DNA from: Chromobotia macracanthus | Lineage: Eukaryota; Chordata; Actinopteri; Cypriniformes; Botiidae | Assembly (NCBI GenBank): GCA_036877525.1 | Contig: JAZGTH010000032.1 | Span: 2,347,501-2,411,500, forward strand | DNA: 64,000 nt | Reading direction: 5' to 3' | Shown here: piece after piece, positions 36,318-49,668 of the stretch | How the letters are laid out: the number at the start of each line of letters is the position of its first letter | Position numbering within the stretch: the first letter of the stretch is position 1 | Position numbers and translations under genes: made by a program | Notes under the pieces: model-generated | Seen by the model: the letters and a program-made list of their open reading frames with translations, nothing else | What the model was told of the DNA's origin: nothing | Database searches by the model: none

Positions 36318-37873
36318 GAGCAAAACCTGGTAGCATCCAACACCCTCCTCCTTTCTTCACTCCATGTTCACATTACCAGAGCGAGGCTGCCTGTCCCCCT
36401 CTGCTCTGCCAGTGGTACCTGCCTTCCTGTGTACTGATGCCGTGCCACATGCCAAACACAATCAACAGAAAAGCACATATCCACCCTGTTTGCTGTCAAG
36501 GATCATGTATATTTTACTTTGTGTTTTTGTTTTGATTATTCTTTTTTTTTCTCCTCGTGTTCTGATGCATAAATGCCACAAATTTGTAATAATCTTGTTT
36601 AGATCTGAGCACTTGGATGTAATTAGGTCAGCTAATCTGGGCCAGAACCTCATGTTTATTGCAGGTATTAACCCACAGTCCAAATACTACAAGAATCGTT
36701 AAGTGTCCAGGACCAAGAATAACAATAGTAATGTAATCAGTTTGCCAATTTGTGTAGATGTTTTGATGGCCTTCATTCATCTGTACTGATAAATAATTTG
36801 GAAATGTTAAATGATCCGTGGGCTTAGATCGATAGTGTGTTGGTAAGTTTTTATTAAACACTGGCCCATCATTTCTAACATGATGTCAAGCACACTGCAT
36901 TGTATTGTTTTCTTTAGCAGTGTTTAAGCCACAAGGTATGCTGTTAGATTTTCATTTAACATTCCCAAATTAAGGGACTGACTCCTGTTGCATTAAAGTG
37001 TGCCAATACATTTCTGCACAAATGCGTTTTCCATATAGGCATATTCCTCTTATGTAAAAAGAGAGTTAAAGAGTATAATAATATAACAGTTTTAACTGTA
37101 ACAAAATAAACTGTAAAACTATTGGTTGTTTGTCACTAAAATCGTGGTCCAAATGTCAGATGGTTTAAATGTTCATTTTCCTTAAGGAACATATAATTTC
37201 TTATTTATTTTGATTATGGGTATATGAATACGAGTCAGACATGTTCTTGACAAGTTTTGAGAGATTCAAAAAACTATTGCAGGAATAGAGGAACTCTGCT
37301 ACAGTAATACAACTAATACAATTCACAATGTAGACAACTGACTCCAACACATTCCTGTTAAACCACAGAACGTCTCACTTTATTCTGGTAATGCACTAAA
37401 TGTTGGTTTTTCATGAGTAACAATGTAAACTTTCCCTGATTTTATGAGGAGCTCAGTACCTAAATCACTCCATAAAGAAAAGCTGACATGTATACATAAT
37501 TCAAGTGTTAACTAACATCGTTGGGAGTTAATTGGAGGTTGTAGCATTAACATTTTAAGCAATTATCCTCTGACACATTATGTTGGTCATATTGGTACTT
37601 AATGTATGTACTTGGCACAGTCTTACAATCCTGAGTCGTAGTCCCACATCTTGCCTGTTGATTTAATCTGGTATCTGTAATGTTTGCTGCTCCCAGTCTT
37701 AAAGTCATTTAATTTCAGTGCCAGATTTACAGTAAAAGTCACTATCGGTTAAGTTGAAGAATGTGGGATCTGACTCAGACAGTTGGTTCTTAAAATGATT
37801 GTAAATCTTCTTTCATTGTTGTCTTTTTGTGCTTTACTGCTTTGCTTTGTACCAACACCCATTTTGGCCAGAA

Positions 37874-37879
37874 AATAAA
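37874..37879 (+). promoter_or_regulatory. Candidate polyadenylation signal for sh3bgrl3
   Basis: AATAAA lies about 1.56 kb after the sh3bgrl3 stop. Other AATAAA-like hexamers occur closer, so this is only a candidate. Confidence 0.3.
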
Positions 37880-39150
37880 AGAAAAATAATTAGGGAAACA
37901 AATGCTCTTGTCTTCAAAGAAGATGGTGAAATTGTGATGTATGGGTCAAATAAAAGTGCAAAATGATTAAATTCTCTTTTAATATGCATTGCATATTACT
38001 GTAGAACATGCACCTTTATTGAGCACACAGTTTATGAAATGTGACTGAAAATGGCAAAACAAAAGATTTTCATAAGACAGTTTTAGCAACATTATCGTGC
38101 TTAAACCAATAATTAAGTTTATATTATAGATGAGTGGCAAGTGTATTTTCCATATACCAGCCAAACTGAATTTTCCTCATAAAATTAATCAACTAGTAGC
38201 CAATTTGTGACAATACTATGTTAACATCTTTGTTCAAAAGGCCACATTTCCATGCTCTTTGGAGCATTAGCATTGGCGCTATGTGAGGAAAAACATAAGA
38301 CGCTTCTAACTTTCTCTCCAATTATCATTTTACATGTAGACGTATCTGTAATCACTGCACAGCTGCTGTCTTTAACTTATGTTTATGTTTGTTTTTTTTT
38401 GTAAATCAGGATTTTAGCATAGCAGCAGCTATGACTGCTGGTTAACATGTTGTAAGGGTCTCTTTCAGCCACATTTCATACTCGTTCCAATGTCTCACGA
38501 CAAAGACAAAAATGTGAGCGAAAACAGCTTAATTGGTCATTTGGCTGTATTAAAATACAGTATCTGAACACAGAGAGGAGAATATTAAGCGTTTGGGCGG
38601 ACAATTTTAAAAGGAGTTGCAGTTGCGTTTTCTATTTGGATATTGCTTTAATAAACTAACTATACTAAAAAGAATGACCTTTCTATCCAAACATTAAAAT
38701 AGTGTTGTGCTGGAAAACGACGAAGCTGAATCCAGCTTCTTATTCGCGGCTTCTTTTTGACGCTATGCGTTCCACCTTAAAGGACTCAACGCTTCAGTAT
38801 TGCGGGATTCTTATTCGCGCTCAATTTAGGGACGTGTGGCTTTTCTCTTATTCGCGCTCCTGTAAAGGACTGTGTTGCGTGTGTATATATAAACAAGTAA
38901 ACAATAAGTATAATAAGAAAACTAAACTTGAAGATGTAATGGACTTTATGAGGAACCCCCATCACTCCCTCCCCTTACAATTCTTTATATCACTGTGGCA
39001 GAACAGTTTTTCTTTTTGACAGGAAGGTCATCTTCACTATGAACAGTTAGCACGTTTACTACAGCCTGCCTGTTTTAAAGTGCAGTAGTTTATAGGGCAA
39101 TATCCTATACTAGGGTTTCTGCATAATCATGTAAATACATATATACAACA

Positions 39151-39153
<3 letters not shown>

Positions 39154-39225
<72 letters not shown>
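39154..39225. repeat. (TA)n microsatellite
   Basis: About 72 bases of uninterrupted TA dinucleotide, followed by ACACACACATACAT. Confidence 0.97.
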
Positions 39226-39233
<8 letters not shown>

Positions 39234-39312
39234 TACATCATTGAATACAGTTCAATGATGCATAGCCAGTGTCCTTGTCTATAAGTCTATCTAGCGGTGA
39301 AACCTTCAACTC

Positions 39313-39420
39313 AAAATCAGTATCAGAACCAGAATCAGCTTTATTTGACAAGTGTTCATACATGCACAAGGAATTTGTTTTGGTATATACAGAGGAAATA
39401 GAAAAAAATAAATATACAGA
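39313..39420. repeat. Dispersed teleost repeat end (AATCAGCTTTATTTG)
   Basis: CAGAACCAGAATCAGCTTTA, TTGACAAGTGTTCATACATG and CACAAGGAATTTGTTTTGGT match the terminal part of a very common fish retroelement family. Only the end is present. Confidence 0.55.
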
Positions 39421-40689
39421 TAATAAAGCAAAAATTAAATAATATATATAAGATTTAAGTGGGAGAGTTATTTACAGATATGCATAGCAAGTCCTGTATA
39501 TTAAAACCTTCACTAGCACGCTAGTGTACTATCACTTACCCAGAGCCTTTGAAAAAGAGAGTTATGGCACACTTTGCTCTCGTCGCAACGCAATCACGTG
39601 GTTCGTGTAGCTCTAAAAGTTGCAAACAAATCCGCGCAGTCAACCGGTATTAATGGGACGGCCAGCAACAGCGACTATTTGCAGCATTTCCCGCTAATTA
39701 TTAACGCACAATGTGCATTGATTAGCACGTTGACTACACAATTATAGTTGCATGTTGTCTGGAGAGTGATGAAGAGACAGCACTAATCGGTTTTTTTCTG
39801 TTTAATTAAGAGAGGAATACGCGACGTAGAGTACATTCAAATGTATGTATTCATTATTATGTTTCTTGTGCTTTTGTGATAATAATTACTAACATCCTTA
39901 TGTTGTGTAAGACAACCATATAAACACATAAATTAACATTGAATGGTCAATGAATACAAGCAGTTGCACAATTTACCCAACAAATAAGTTTAATATTGCA
40001 GAATAAACAAGGTAACCAATTGCAGTCATTAAAACATTTTAATATAAAATATATCCCGTGAGGGATATAAGCGTTTCTTTAAATGGGTAGTCCCCATTGA
40101 ACTTTCTTCGACCTTCTCCTCAGGGAGAGAAAGATGGCAGAAAGCAGGCTTTTCAAATAATTAAAGTAACTAAAACTGTCAGACAAATGGAGTATAACAA
40201 TATTATATGCCATTATATATCCACTTTTGTTTAAGAAATAAATAATTTATGAAAGGAATGTAATTTTAATCTTTCAAAAACAGCAGAAAACTTCTTTATG
40301 ACAGATCAATGTTAAAGGGGTGTTGTATTACTTGCCTGTTTCAATAAATAAAACCATCCCATATTAACAGTCGGAACTTGGGACTTACGGCATTAATGAC
40401 TATAGAAATATATTTTGCTTTACAATCACTGCATGCTATCTAAATGTTAAAAATATGACTGGTTGTGACAGTAAAATGTTGTTTGTGTTAGCTAACTGCA
40501 GTTAGAATATAAGACTGTATACAAGATAGGTATTATCTAACAATAAACATAAAATACCGCTATTGACTAGATTCATGAGAAGTCAGCTAATGCGTTAAAA
40601 TATGTAAAGTATGCAAACATTTCATCAACTTAACCTAGTGTGTTTGGGAAACACTGACATAAAGGGGGTTCAATGCATTCTTCCAATGG

Positions 40690-40808
40690 AGGTCTATCGG
40701 AGTGTTGCAACACGGCTCTGCAGTTGCCCATGCGCTGCCCCTTACCGGAAGTACAAAGTGCATCATACCGGAAGTCCCGAGTGAGGAGCGGCCCTGAGTT
40801 CGAATAAG
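40690..40808 (+). promoter_or_regulatory. stx12 promoter/5' non-coding exon with paired ETS sites
   Basis: Two ACCGGAAGT sequences, at 40744-40752 and 40767-40775, are 23 bp apart. They precede a consensus donor (CGAATAAG|GTAATC, exon end 40808) of a probable untranslated first exon. Paired ETS/GABP sites are typical of TATA-less housekeeping promoters. The transcription start is not determined. Confidence 0.6.
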
Positions 40809-41540
40809 GTAATCATATTTATTTATCTATCAAAAATAATAAATACATCACAACGACTGAACTGTTGTGTATAGAAATCAAAGCATCACTAGATGCCAGA
40901 GGAGGTTAGTTATGAGCTGGATAGTTACTCTAATGGTGTTTTTGGGGGCTGCTGTGTTGCAATTGAACGGGTTTTCGGGTTAAATTTATTTGTATTCGAT
41001 ATTTAGGGTTATACCACGCTTCTGAGTTTTTTTAAGATGAAACAAATAGAAATGTTGTACGTAAGAGTGTTTCACAGGGACATTTTAAAAAGACGTTTAG
41101 TTAGTTAGTTAGCTCGCGAGCATTTACTGATCTGAAATTTGACGTGACCTGAAAATTATGATTGACGTGACAGTGATGTGGCACAGTTTGTCTTTTTTGT
41201 GTTTATCTGGAAACAAAAGTAACCCAATGTCAGGTTACCTAAGCTTACTATTAATTATTTTACAGGCTTCTGCTATGTAACATTAGCCCACTCACGTGTA
41301 TATCACATGATCTTATTCAGTTTTACATAAACACTCTTACCTTTCACAATACGTAGATACATAGAATGTACTGCAGTCTGTAAGAATTAGCTTTAAAGTA
41401 CACATGCATACCTAGAATAGTGCTGTGATCTGGGTTGTTTAATGCCATGCCGTTTTATCTGGTTATCTAATCATCACTGTGTAGGATACAGGTGATATTG
41501 AACCCTGCTCTTGATAATGTTAAATTCTTAATGGAAAATG

Positions 41541-41625
41541 CATCATGTTCAAGTTCAAGTTTATTTATATAGCGCTTTTCACAATGGAACATTGTTACAA
41601 AGCAGCTGTACAAATGAAAAATATC
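41541..41625 (-). repeat. L2 LINE 3' tail
   Basis: It reads CAAGTTCAAGTTTATTTATA, TAGCGCTTTTCACAATGG and TACAAAGCAGCTGTAC, the reverse complement of the tail of the L2 at 22290-23493. It lies in the first intron of stx12. Confidence 0.8.
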
Positions 41626-41983
41626 CAAAGACATTTAACAGTGAGATCAAATTTGAGAAGAACAGTGAGTAAAAACAGTGAGAAGAAAAATTTAGGAAAA
41701 TGGGGAAAAAAATCTAAATTAATGAAATTGTAAAACAACGATACTTAACATGATGTACAAACGTTATCCTAAGCTAATGTTCTAAGGTAATTCTAAGCAT
41801 CATGGTCATGTTTTTAGGCAAGGTTTGATGTGTAATTACTGACAGCAGTTCAAGTTCTTATTTTGTGTTGTGATTAAATGTTTCTCTCACGGCAGCATTT
41901 TTAGGCACTGACAGATTTCCTGCTCTAGTTTCCTCTGCCTTTGTCCCAAGATCCATCTAGGGCCAGTGGAACACCCAGCAGTC

Positions 41984-44900
41984 ATGTCATACGGAAGGAC
42001 AGAGCAGCGTGCCCCACTGAAAGACTTTAACAGCCTGATCCAGACATGCAGCTCCAACATTCAAAAGATCACACAGAACAGTAAGTTTATAGAGATGGGT
42101 GTGCGTGCGATCAAGAAGCAGAGTAGTTTTGAAAGAGAGCTTTCTAAAGAGTACCAAGGCTAAACGCCTTGGGTAAACCTTTAACACTAAGGCCAGATCC
42201 CATTGCTGCACAGGAGGAGAGCGAGGAGGATGCAGCCCCCTGGCACTCGTCTTAAAAATCTGACCACCAACCATTAGGAACCTAACAACTGATTTTCCAT
42301 TAGTATGGGAATAAGAAGTGGCTATAGCGGCCATATAGACCTTTAAGGATGATGGTGAGCTGCCAGCATCCAACCCGTACTGCAAAAAGGCCAGAACGTC
42401 AGACACGGAACAGCACTCTGGGTCCAAATAATTTTTTTAAATTTTTTGAGAACCATCTACTTAAGAGCACACAGATACCTAGTAGAGAAGGCATGTGAGA
42501 CTGTTGAGTGTCAAGCACACCGCATGGCAAGGCTCTCTGACACACCAGCCCCTTTCATCAGCCAGACATGAAGACTCCACAGCTCTAGGCTGGGTTGCCC
42601 AATTGAGCCACCGTCCTGAGAGAGCAGGTCGGTCCTCAGGGGGATTGGCCATGGGGGCACCGCCAGCATCTCCATCAAGTTGCTAAAACCAGGGCTGATT
42701 TGGCCATTTTGGGATGATCAAGATCATAGACACTCCTCTACTTTTACAAAACACAGGGAAAAATCATACACGCTGGCATTTAGCCAAGGCGATGTGAAAG
42801 ACTGTGTTTTACACAGTGTCCCAACTTTATTTGAATTGGGGTTGTAGTAACCAGACCCATTTGCACCCCCCGAATGTACAAATTGGGTTCACACCACCGT
42901 TTCAGAGCCTCAAAACAGCTGCAGTCACCGTAACATGCATGTGAAGATCCATGCTCTCTGTGGAACTCAGGCAATCAGCCATAGTCGCAGGGGATGCATG
43001 AAAAAAGGCAGACGTCGCAAACTGAGGCTGCCACTGCCATTGGGCCTAGAAGGTTTTGAAATTTCCGTTGAATCAGGGCGATCTATGTTAAAACTGAAGA
43101 GAATACTTGTTCTCTATAGTGTTTAATAGCCATCTGTAATCCCTAAAATTGCCCTTCATGTATCTGGAAAGTGGAGCAGCAGCTATATACTGCCTTCCAC
43201 CTGGCCAGGTGGGGAGCTCACACAGTCTGGAGCCCCCCCAGCAGGGCCGTGAGAGACGGCAGGGCGACGCCCTGAGGGAAAACACCCAAGAGTGGTTGGC
43301 CAGAACAGTGTATTGCCATTGAGGTATGGACACTGAACCAGCATAGAAGAAGGAGAAGGAAATAACTCTTTTCAATTCACGTTGAATTGAAATAACATCT
43401 TTTTTTGAGGAGGATGTTTTGAATTTGCACACAACCAGTTGGAACAAACATACTCTCTTGGTTGCCTGAGCACTCCTTGGGCCTGTATCACACCACACGC
43501 GTATCCAGTGCATATTTTTTGGCGCCTAGTCAGAGCTCTCACACTGTATATGGATCCGGTGCATACGGTACATTCCAGGTGCAGTGCGGTGCAGCAGTGT
43601 TGCGATTGTTTCGGCAGCGAGTCTAGTTTTGTTGTATGGCTAACGCTCAGATAAAGTGACAATGCATTGATTATGGATAAAATACACACAGATTTTGACT
43701 CCTGGCCATCTTATTGGGGTGACTCCAGTTAGAAAAGAGAACCATAGAATGAGGTGAAAGCAGAGGATGCTGGAAAGATTCTGAGGATTTTAATGCAGCG
43801 CTTTATATTCTCCAGCAGACCCTGTCAATATTTGAATCCAATTTACATAACTGGATGACATTGGAAAGGCATTTCTCCATAGCACCAGCCACTTATTTTC
43901 TTAATTTCCATTTTTTGTGCGATTCACACAGAATATTCCTTTTTTCTTTTCTGATGAGAGACTTTAATTGATTTTGTAGGTTGTTTTGGTTCTAACTTTG
44001 CATTTTCTGCTTTAGCGGCTCAAATCAAGAGCATGGTACACCAACTGGGAACAAAACAAGACACCAGTGACCTGCGGGAAAGACTGTGAGTCTGTGTGTT
44101 TTGCTCTTAATTTATTTATGGCTGTTTAATTTATTAAAGCCCTGTGCTGTTATATTTTAAATATGTCTGATTTGTTTACAGACAACAGGTACAACACTAC
44201 ACAAACCAGCTGGCCAAAGAGACCAACAAACACCTGAAAGATCTCGGCTCTATCTCTTTACCAGTTTCCCTGTCAGAGCAGGTGCGTGTTAATGTGCAGG
44301 CTGTCATTCGGCACATTTATGTATGTCAACAAGACATTAGACAATTGCATAGGCTGTTTTTAAGGTGTTCTCATTTACTGAAAGTCTTCTTTGTGTCATT
44401 CCTATATTCATACACGACCAGTCAATATCCTACACACTCATTAATGATTATGCAGGTGTGCTAAGTTAATTGTTTATTGTGTGCAGAATAGTAATAGACT
44501 CATACAAAAACTTTAATGTAACACAAATAGAAGTATGGTAGTCATACTGATCTCAAACTGTCCTGTATTTTAGCTTTTAGCCTCTTAATAGTATTTATCT
44601 TTGGCTAGTTTACAGCTCTGGTCAACTTTGGGAGGTGCATCCTGCATTTTTTTTAAACTATGTAAGGAGTTGAGGAATTCCATGCAAATGTTAACCTTAC
44701 CATGAAAAACAGTTTTACCAAAAGAGCAAAACCATTTTAAAGTTGTGTGTCTGTATTACACTGTAATAATGTACTGTAAAAGAAAATTGCTTTATCCACC
44801 ACATATGAGTTTGTTGCATATGCACCACATATGCAACAATGTTAAAACATTTTCAACCAACCATGTTTCATACTTTTTAAACAGGTCAAAAGCCCCCTTT

Positions 44901-47900
44901 ATTAATTTTATGTTTATAATAAACAATTTGCAGAAAGATGGAGGCATGTCTGAGAAATAAATAAATATTTTGTCATAACTGCACTGCCTTTTAAATTTAT
45001 AAGGGCTATTGTTAAGGAAGTCACGAGAGGAATGCATTAGCACCGCAAGATGTTGTAGGTTTGATTTCCAGGTAACATGCACTGACAAATGTATAACATG
45101 AATGTACTGTAAGTCGCTTTGGATAATGTCACTTTTAAATAAAATGTAAACAATTTGCATTACCGCTATTTAATATAAAACTGTGCAGTCTTACAATAAT
45201 GATATCTCTGAATATTTGGTGGTCGAAATACCCATGTGAGGTGTCTGTTAAATTTTTTATGAAAATGCTCTGTAAAGCATTTTTTATGATTTTCCATAGT
45301 CCATAGTTCCATAATCTGTAACTTTGTTTTTCCTTATAAATCTGAACACAAAAATTAAAATAAATATTTTATGTTGTATGAAGAGCATACAGACACAGAA
45401 TTTCTTCATTTTCTTGTCTCCCAAAAACTTTGTCACGTCCAAAATGCTGTAATTGCTTAGTTCCTGTTTATATCAGGCTATATCTCTTCACTGTTCACTC
45501 CAGCTCTCTTTTTATATTGTTTTAAAAAGCTTCATATACATGGGCAATTTATATTGGTTTATAAAGCTAACTTTAATCATTTAGGGAAGGTCTTTGGATT
45601 AAAAATATGTTCAGTCCAAGGTGTGTGTCCAAACCTTTGACTTGATGTTGGATAAACTATTTATCTTGTTTATAGAATTATCACACATCTAACTTTCCAA
45701 CCTGCAGAGAAATGTGTTTAAATAAAGAATAAAAATTAAATTTTCAAAACAAAATTATGAGATTGTTCTGGGGAAGTTCTTTATATGTGCTCTATGAATT
45801 GTTTAAAAAATGTAAAGGTTTGATTTTCTTCTTTACACAGAGACAGCAAAAAATCCAGAAGGACCGTCTGATGAACGATTTCTCAGCTGCGCTCAACAAC
45901 TTCCAGGCAGTTCAGCGTCGAGCCGCAGAAAAGGAGAAGGAATCAGTGGCCAGAGCTCGAGCAGGGTCCCGCCTCTCAGTAAGATAAATTTATGTACCTC
46001 ATTGAACTTCGTAGGTAACTGATTTGAAATACTTTGTGTGCCACAATATTAATGGCCATTCACACAACACTATGTAAACTGTAAAATATTAATATTGAGA
46101 TTTGTTTACAAATAAGGCATTTTCCACCAAAGATGTAATTATTCACAAACAATTCACTCAAAATTAATGTGAATAGATCTATTCTCCACCATTCCCTATA
46201 TAAGGGAAATAAATATTATTCCAAGAAGATTAGTAAATGTTTTGGGGAAATTTTAATCAATCTAATACATTAATTTAACAGTCTTATAGAGCATGTAGCA
46301 AGGATTAGGGACCCATGAACCACCACAACATCAAGTGATACAAACAAAACTTTATTAACTAGACTAAACACATACTACTCTCTCACACACACACAGTTTG
46401 GCACGGAGGAGGTTAAAGCAGAGTAAAGAATAAAGTGTAAAGTTATTGGATATTCAGCAGATCGACAGCCTGAATGAACCATCAGTTTCTTAATGACAAC
46501 ACATCTCAGTGAAAGGGCTAATCATAATTAATTCCTCAGTTAATAAGATATAGTACTTGCCTGTCTTGCCCATTGAAAGAAAGTGTCCTGATGCAGTTAA
46601 TTGAGCCTGCAGTTGAGCCTGGCACAAGCTTAAGTCTGCCTTTGTCTAGCTCAGCATTCTCATCCTAATGAAAGTTCTTTAAGGACTTAAAAGATGGAAC
46701 TGTAGATGTCGACGAGAGGCAAGAGGCCAGAGCAAGGGACTTGTGGTCTTGGACACTGCTCTTTTTAATTGAGGATGTCACACACACATTATAACATATA
46801 TTATATGTTACACATGTTGCTTTGATGCCTTCTAGGTTTTGCAACAAAGCCATTGTGCCATTATTAAATGATTTACATTGTGACATTTACACAGTGTAAT
46901 ATTGATCTGCCTATGCTTAATTTCTATATATATATGGATTCTATGCGCTGATGGAGAAAATTGAATTAGGCTGCTGTTTTAAGTACAATAAATACATCCT
47001 GACAATAGTTAATGCGGTAAGTTATTGCTCTTTAATGCTGTCATAAAGGTTACAGCAAAATTTATATTTCTAAATTTAGAAATATTAATTTTCTTTGTCG
47101 ACCAGTCGGAAAATGTTTCCAGAGTGGAGTAATCCTCCACAATCTGGCTCATGCTGTTATGAAACAAATTAATTTGATAAATTCCTGATAAAAACAAACA
47201 ATTTCCAAGATATTTTGTTCCATTTTCACCACTCTTTCATGTTAACTTTACTGTTTAATACTTGTATGTATTGAGAATTTTTGTTTTGTGATTTGACTGC
47301 AGGCTGAAGACGGAGGACACGATGAGCAGCTGGTGTCCTTTGATAAGTATGTTTTGTAAGGTTTTATCTTAATTCATTGTTGTAAGAAGAATGGCCAGCC
47401 AGGCTAAAACCTTCTCTGTGTTTGCCAGTAATGACGACTGGGGTAAGACCACCACACAGACTGAAGATGTAGCCATGACGGAGGAAGACTTGGAGCTCAT
47501 TAAAGAAAGAGAAACTGCCATCCGACAACTTGAGGTTAACTTTAAACTGACCTTTCTACACTTCCTGTTTCATTACACGTTACCAGAAGTCTAGTCAAGT
47601 TTAGTTAATAGGACGTATTAGTGATTAACATTGGGAGGGACATTCCACTTCAGGTGTCAAGTTTGCTGTGAGTTTAATATTTGAAGTTACATTTGGAAGC
47701 AACAGTTGCCAGTGTTTTTATGTTTTACATTTTTGGAGTATTATGCTGACTGTAAAGCATAATATATGCAACTAGAAGCCTTCAAAATCCAATCAAAGGA
47801 TGTTGCGTTTAAGCTGCAATGCTTTTAGGTTAAAAAGTGAACTGAGAACAGTTATTGAGCAACTACATTACTGATAATTGTTCAAAACGATCTCTTTACC

Positions 47901-49668
47901 TCAACCCAATTAAGTTTATAACAATGATTTATAATTTGGGCTGCCAGGTCCAGTTTCCAGGAAATATCAGTTTCACTTGCAGTTACATCATGTCTGCAAA
48001 TAGGAAGTAGAAGATCCAGCTACTAAATCATGTGTGTGGGTGCTGGAATGTTGGAGCACTTGTAGCTTGTTCTAATAGCAGTTGTTTCAAAATTAAACAT
48101 CAATGTTAAGAAAATAACATTGCTAGCAACTTGCAAATTTATGTTTCTAACAGAGATTGTGATAGAGAGGTGATAGAAAAGTCATGGATTGCTGCTTTAA
48201 ATGTAAAATTTCTGTAAACATTTGACCAGATTGTCAAAATATTGATGGATAATTCCAAATGCTGTCAGTAATTTTGACAGATCAGAAAAAAACACTTTAA
48301 TACCTTTAAGATGCATTTTACTACCAGATGATCTATATCATCTGACAACTTATGATCCAATCACCCGTGTTGGATTTTAATACCAGTGGAATTTTCAATT
48401 TTCCCTGTTGTGTTTTATTGCAGTCTGACATTTTGGATGTGAACCAGATTTTCAAGGATCTTGCTGTGATGATCCATGATCAGGGTGAAATGATAGGTAA
48501 GTGTAGTCTGTAAGCTAACGATAGATTGGCAACACTTCAATGTCAATCTTTTCGAAGATTAAAAACATTTTCAAACAAAACACATTTTATTATTATAACT
48601 TCTAATTTGCTTCCCTAGTACAAGAAATCTGTTTGTCTGTGATGCCGGCCTTTGTAGATTACTGTTAATGTACACATTTATTCCACTTAATGCATCTTTG
48701 AACTGTAGTATAATGTTCTCTGGGCTAAGCCCACTATCTTTTCCAACCCTTGCAATGTTCCTCGACTAGCTTGTAATAGTTGTTCTAAACACATGTAAAT
48801 GGATGTAATTACAGACAGTATAGAGGCTAATGTGGAGAGTGCAGAGGTGCATGTGGAAAGAGGAACAGAGCAGCTTCAGAGAGCAGCTCACTACCAGGTA
48901 AGAGCTTAACCAACACAAACAAACACACCAGAGCATGTCTACCAACATCTTAAAGCTACTTCAGAACCTGGTGAGCTGCCAATGTAGGCAGCATTTTTGG
49001 GCGTCATGAATGCATTCCGGGTCAGAAAATGCCAAAAATACTTCCAACTGAGTACTGGAATCACCTGCTATCAATCAAGTGTTTCTTATCATAGTTGGCT
49101 AAATTCTCTGTAGAAGGCGTCTGTGATTGAGGATGAAAATTGTGAAGAATTCACATCAGTTATTGCAGCTGTTTTGTGTTTTAATGTTATGCTTCATGCG
49201 ATCCTAAATAACAACTGGTTCTCAATTACCAACCCTTACCTCGGAAGCTCATAAATGCCACAGATTTGTTGTCTTAGAATATGCATAGTCTTTTAATTAA
49301 CTTTGGTAGCAAAGCACAGCTGATGTGCCAGTGGGTCAGCTTTGTTAACCTGTGCATTAAGACAATGTAAGTAAAAAGTGTTGGCAGAAAATAAATGGAA
49401 AATCAAAATTCATATTGACTGAGTAATGTTCATTAATGGCAATTTTTTGATCAGCTTATAATTCTTTGTTATATAAGTTATTATTATGTAAGTGTCTGGC
49501 AGAATCTAAAAACCTTATAGTAAACCTGCAGTTTCATGAAAACAATGTTTTCTGTCCCTCATTCCTTTGTAGCAAAAGTCCCGTAAGAAGATGTGTATCT
49601 TGGCCGTGGTTCTCACCCTTGTGGTTGTCATCATTGGCATTATTATCTGGCGAGTCTCCTCCAACTGA
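41984..49668 (+). CDS. stx12: Syntaxin-12 (endosomal Qa-SNARE)
   Basis: Nine coding exons: 41984-42080, 44016-44085, 44182-44281, 45841-45978, 47303-47346, 47429-47534, 48424-48496, 48815-48897 and 49573-49668. They join in phase to 268 aa (human 276). It begins MSYGRTEQ, as in STX12. The N-terminal helical (Habc) part contains LGTKQDTSDLRERL, NQLAKETNKHLK and LMNDFSAALNNFQAVQRRAA. An acidic linker with ELIKERETAIRQLE leads to the SNARE motif, whose layer-0 glutamine is Q205 in HDQGEMIDSIEANVE. A C-terminal anchor at ~245-263 follows KSRKK. STX12 (syntaxin 13) mediates fusion and recycling at early/recycling endosomes. Landmarks favour STX12 over STX7. An untranslated exon precedes. A DIRS fragment and a SINE lie in introns. 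Confidence 0.97.
42110..42427 (-). pseudogene. DIRS-type retroelement tyrosine-recombinase fragment
   Basis: The minus-strand frame has VLAFLQYGLDAGSSPSSLKV, YMAAIATSYSH, VVRFLMVGG, LHPPRSPPVQQWDLALVL and FRKLSFKTTLLL. This is the N-terminal/core-binding part of the YR found in fish DIRS/Ngaro elements. The catalytic Arg/His/Tyr part is absent. It lies within ~30 bp of the splice donor of the first coding exon of stx12. Confidence 0.75.
42430..43680. other. GC-richer intronic block, probably more transposon sequence
   Basis: The composition is clearly higher in G+C than the surrounding intron, with open frames on both strands but no motif I can assign. It directly follows the DIRS fragment and may be a further part of it. 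GTGTCCCAACTTTATTTG at 42818 resembles a common fish transposon end. Confidence 0.4.
45015..45152 (+). mobile_element. tRNA-headed SINE with L2-type tail
   Basis: A pol III B-box-like sequence, GGTTTGATTTCC, lies near 45058. GTACTGTAAGTCGCTTTGGAT follows, the tail shared with cyprinid SINEs and with the L2 at 53030-53490. It is degraded and lies in an stx12 intron. Confidence 0.68.

Noticed and set aside
41987..42110. Minus-strand protein overlapping the first coding exon of stx12
   Set aside because: Only the part beyond ~42110 resembles a DIRS recombinase; the rest is antisense to a well-supported exon.
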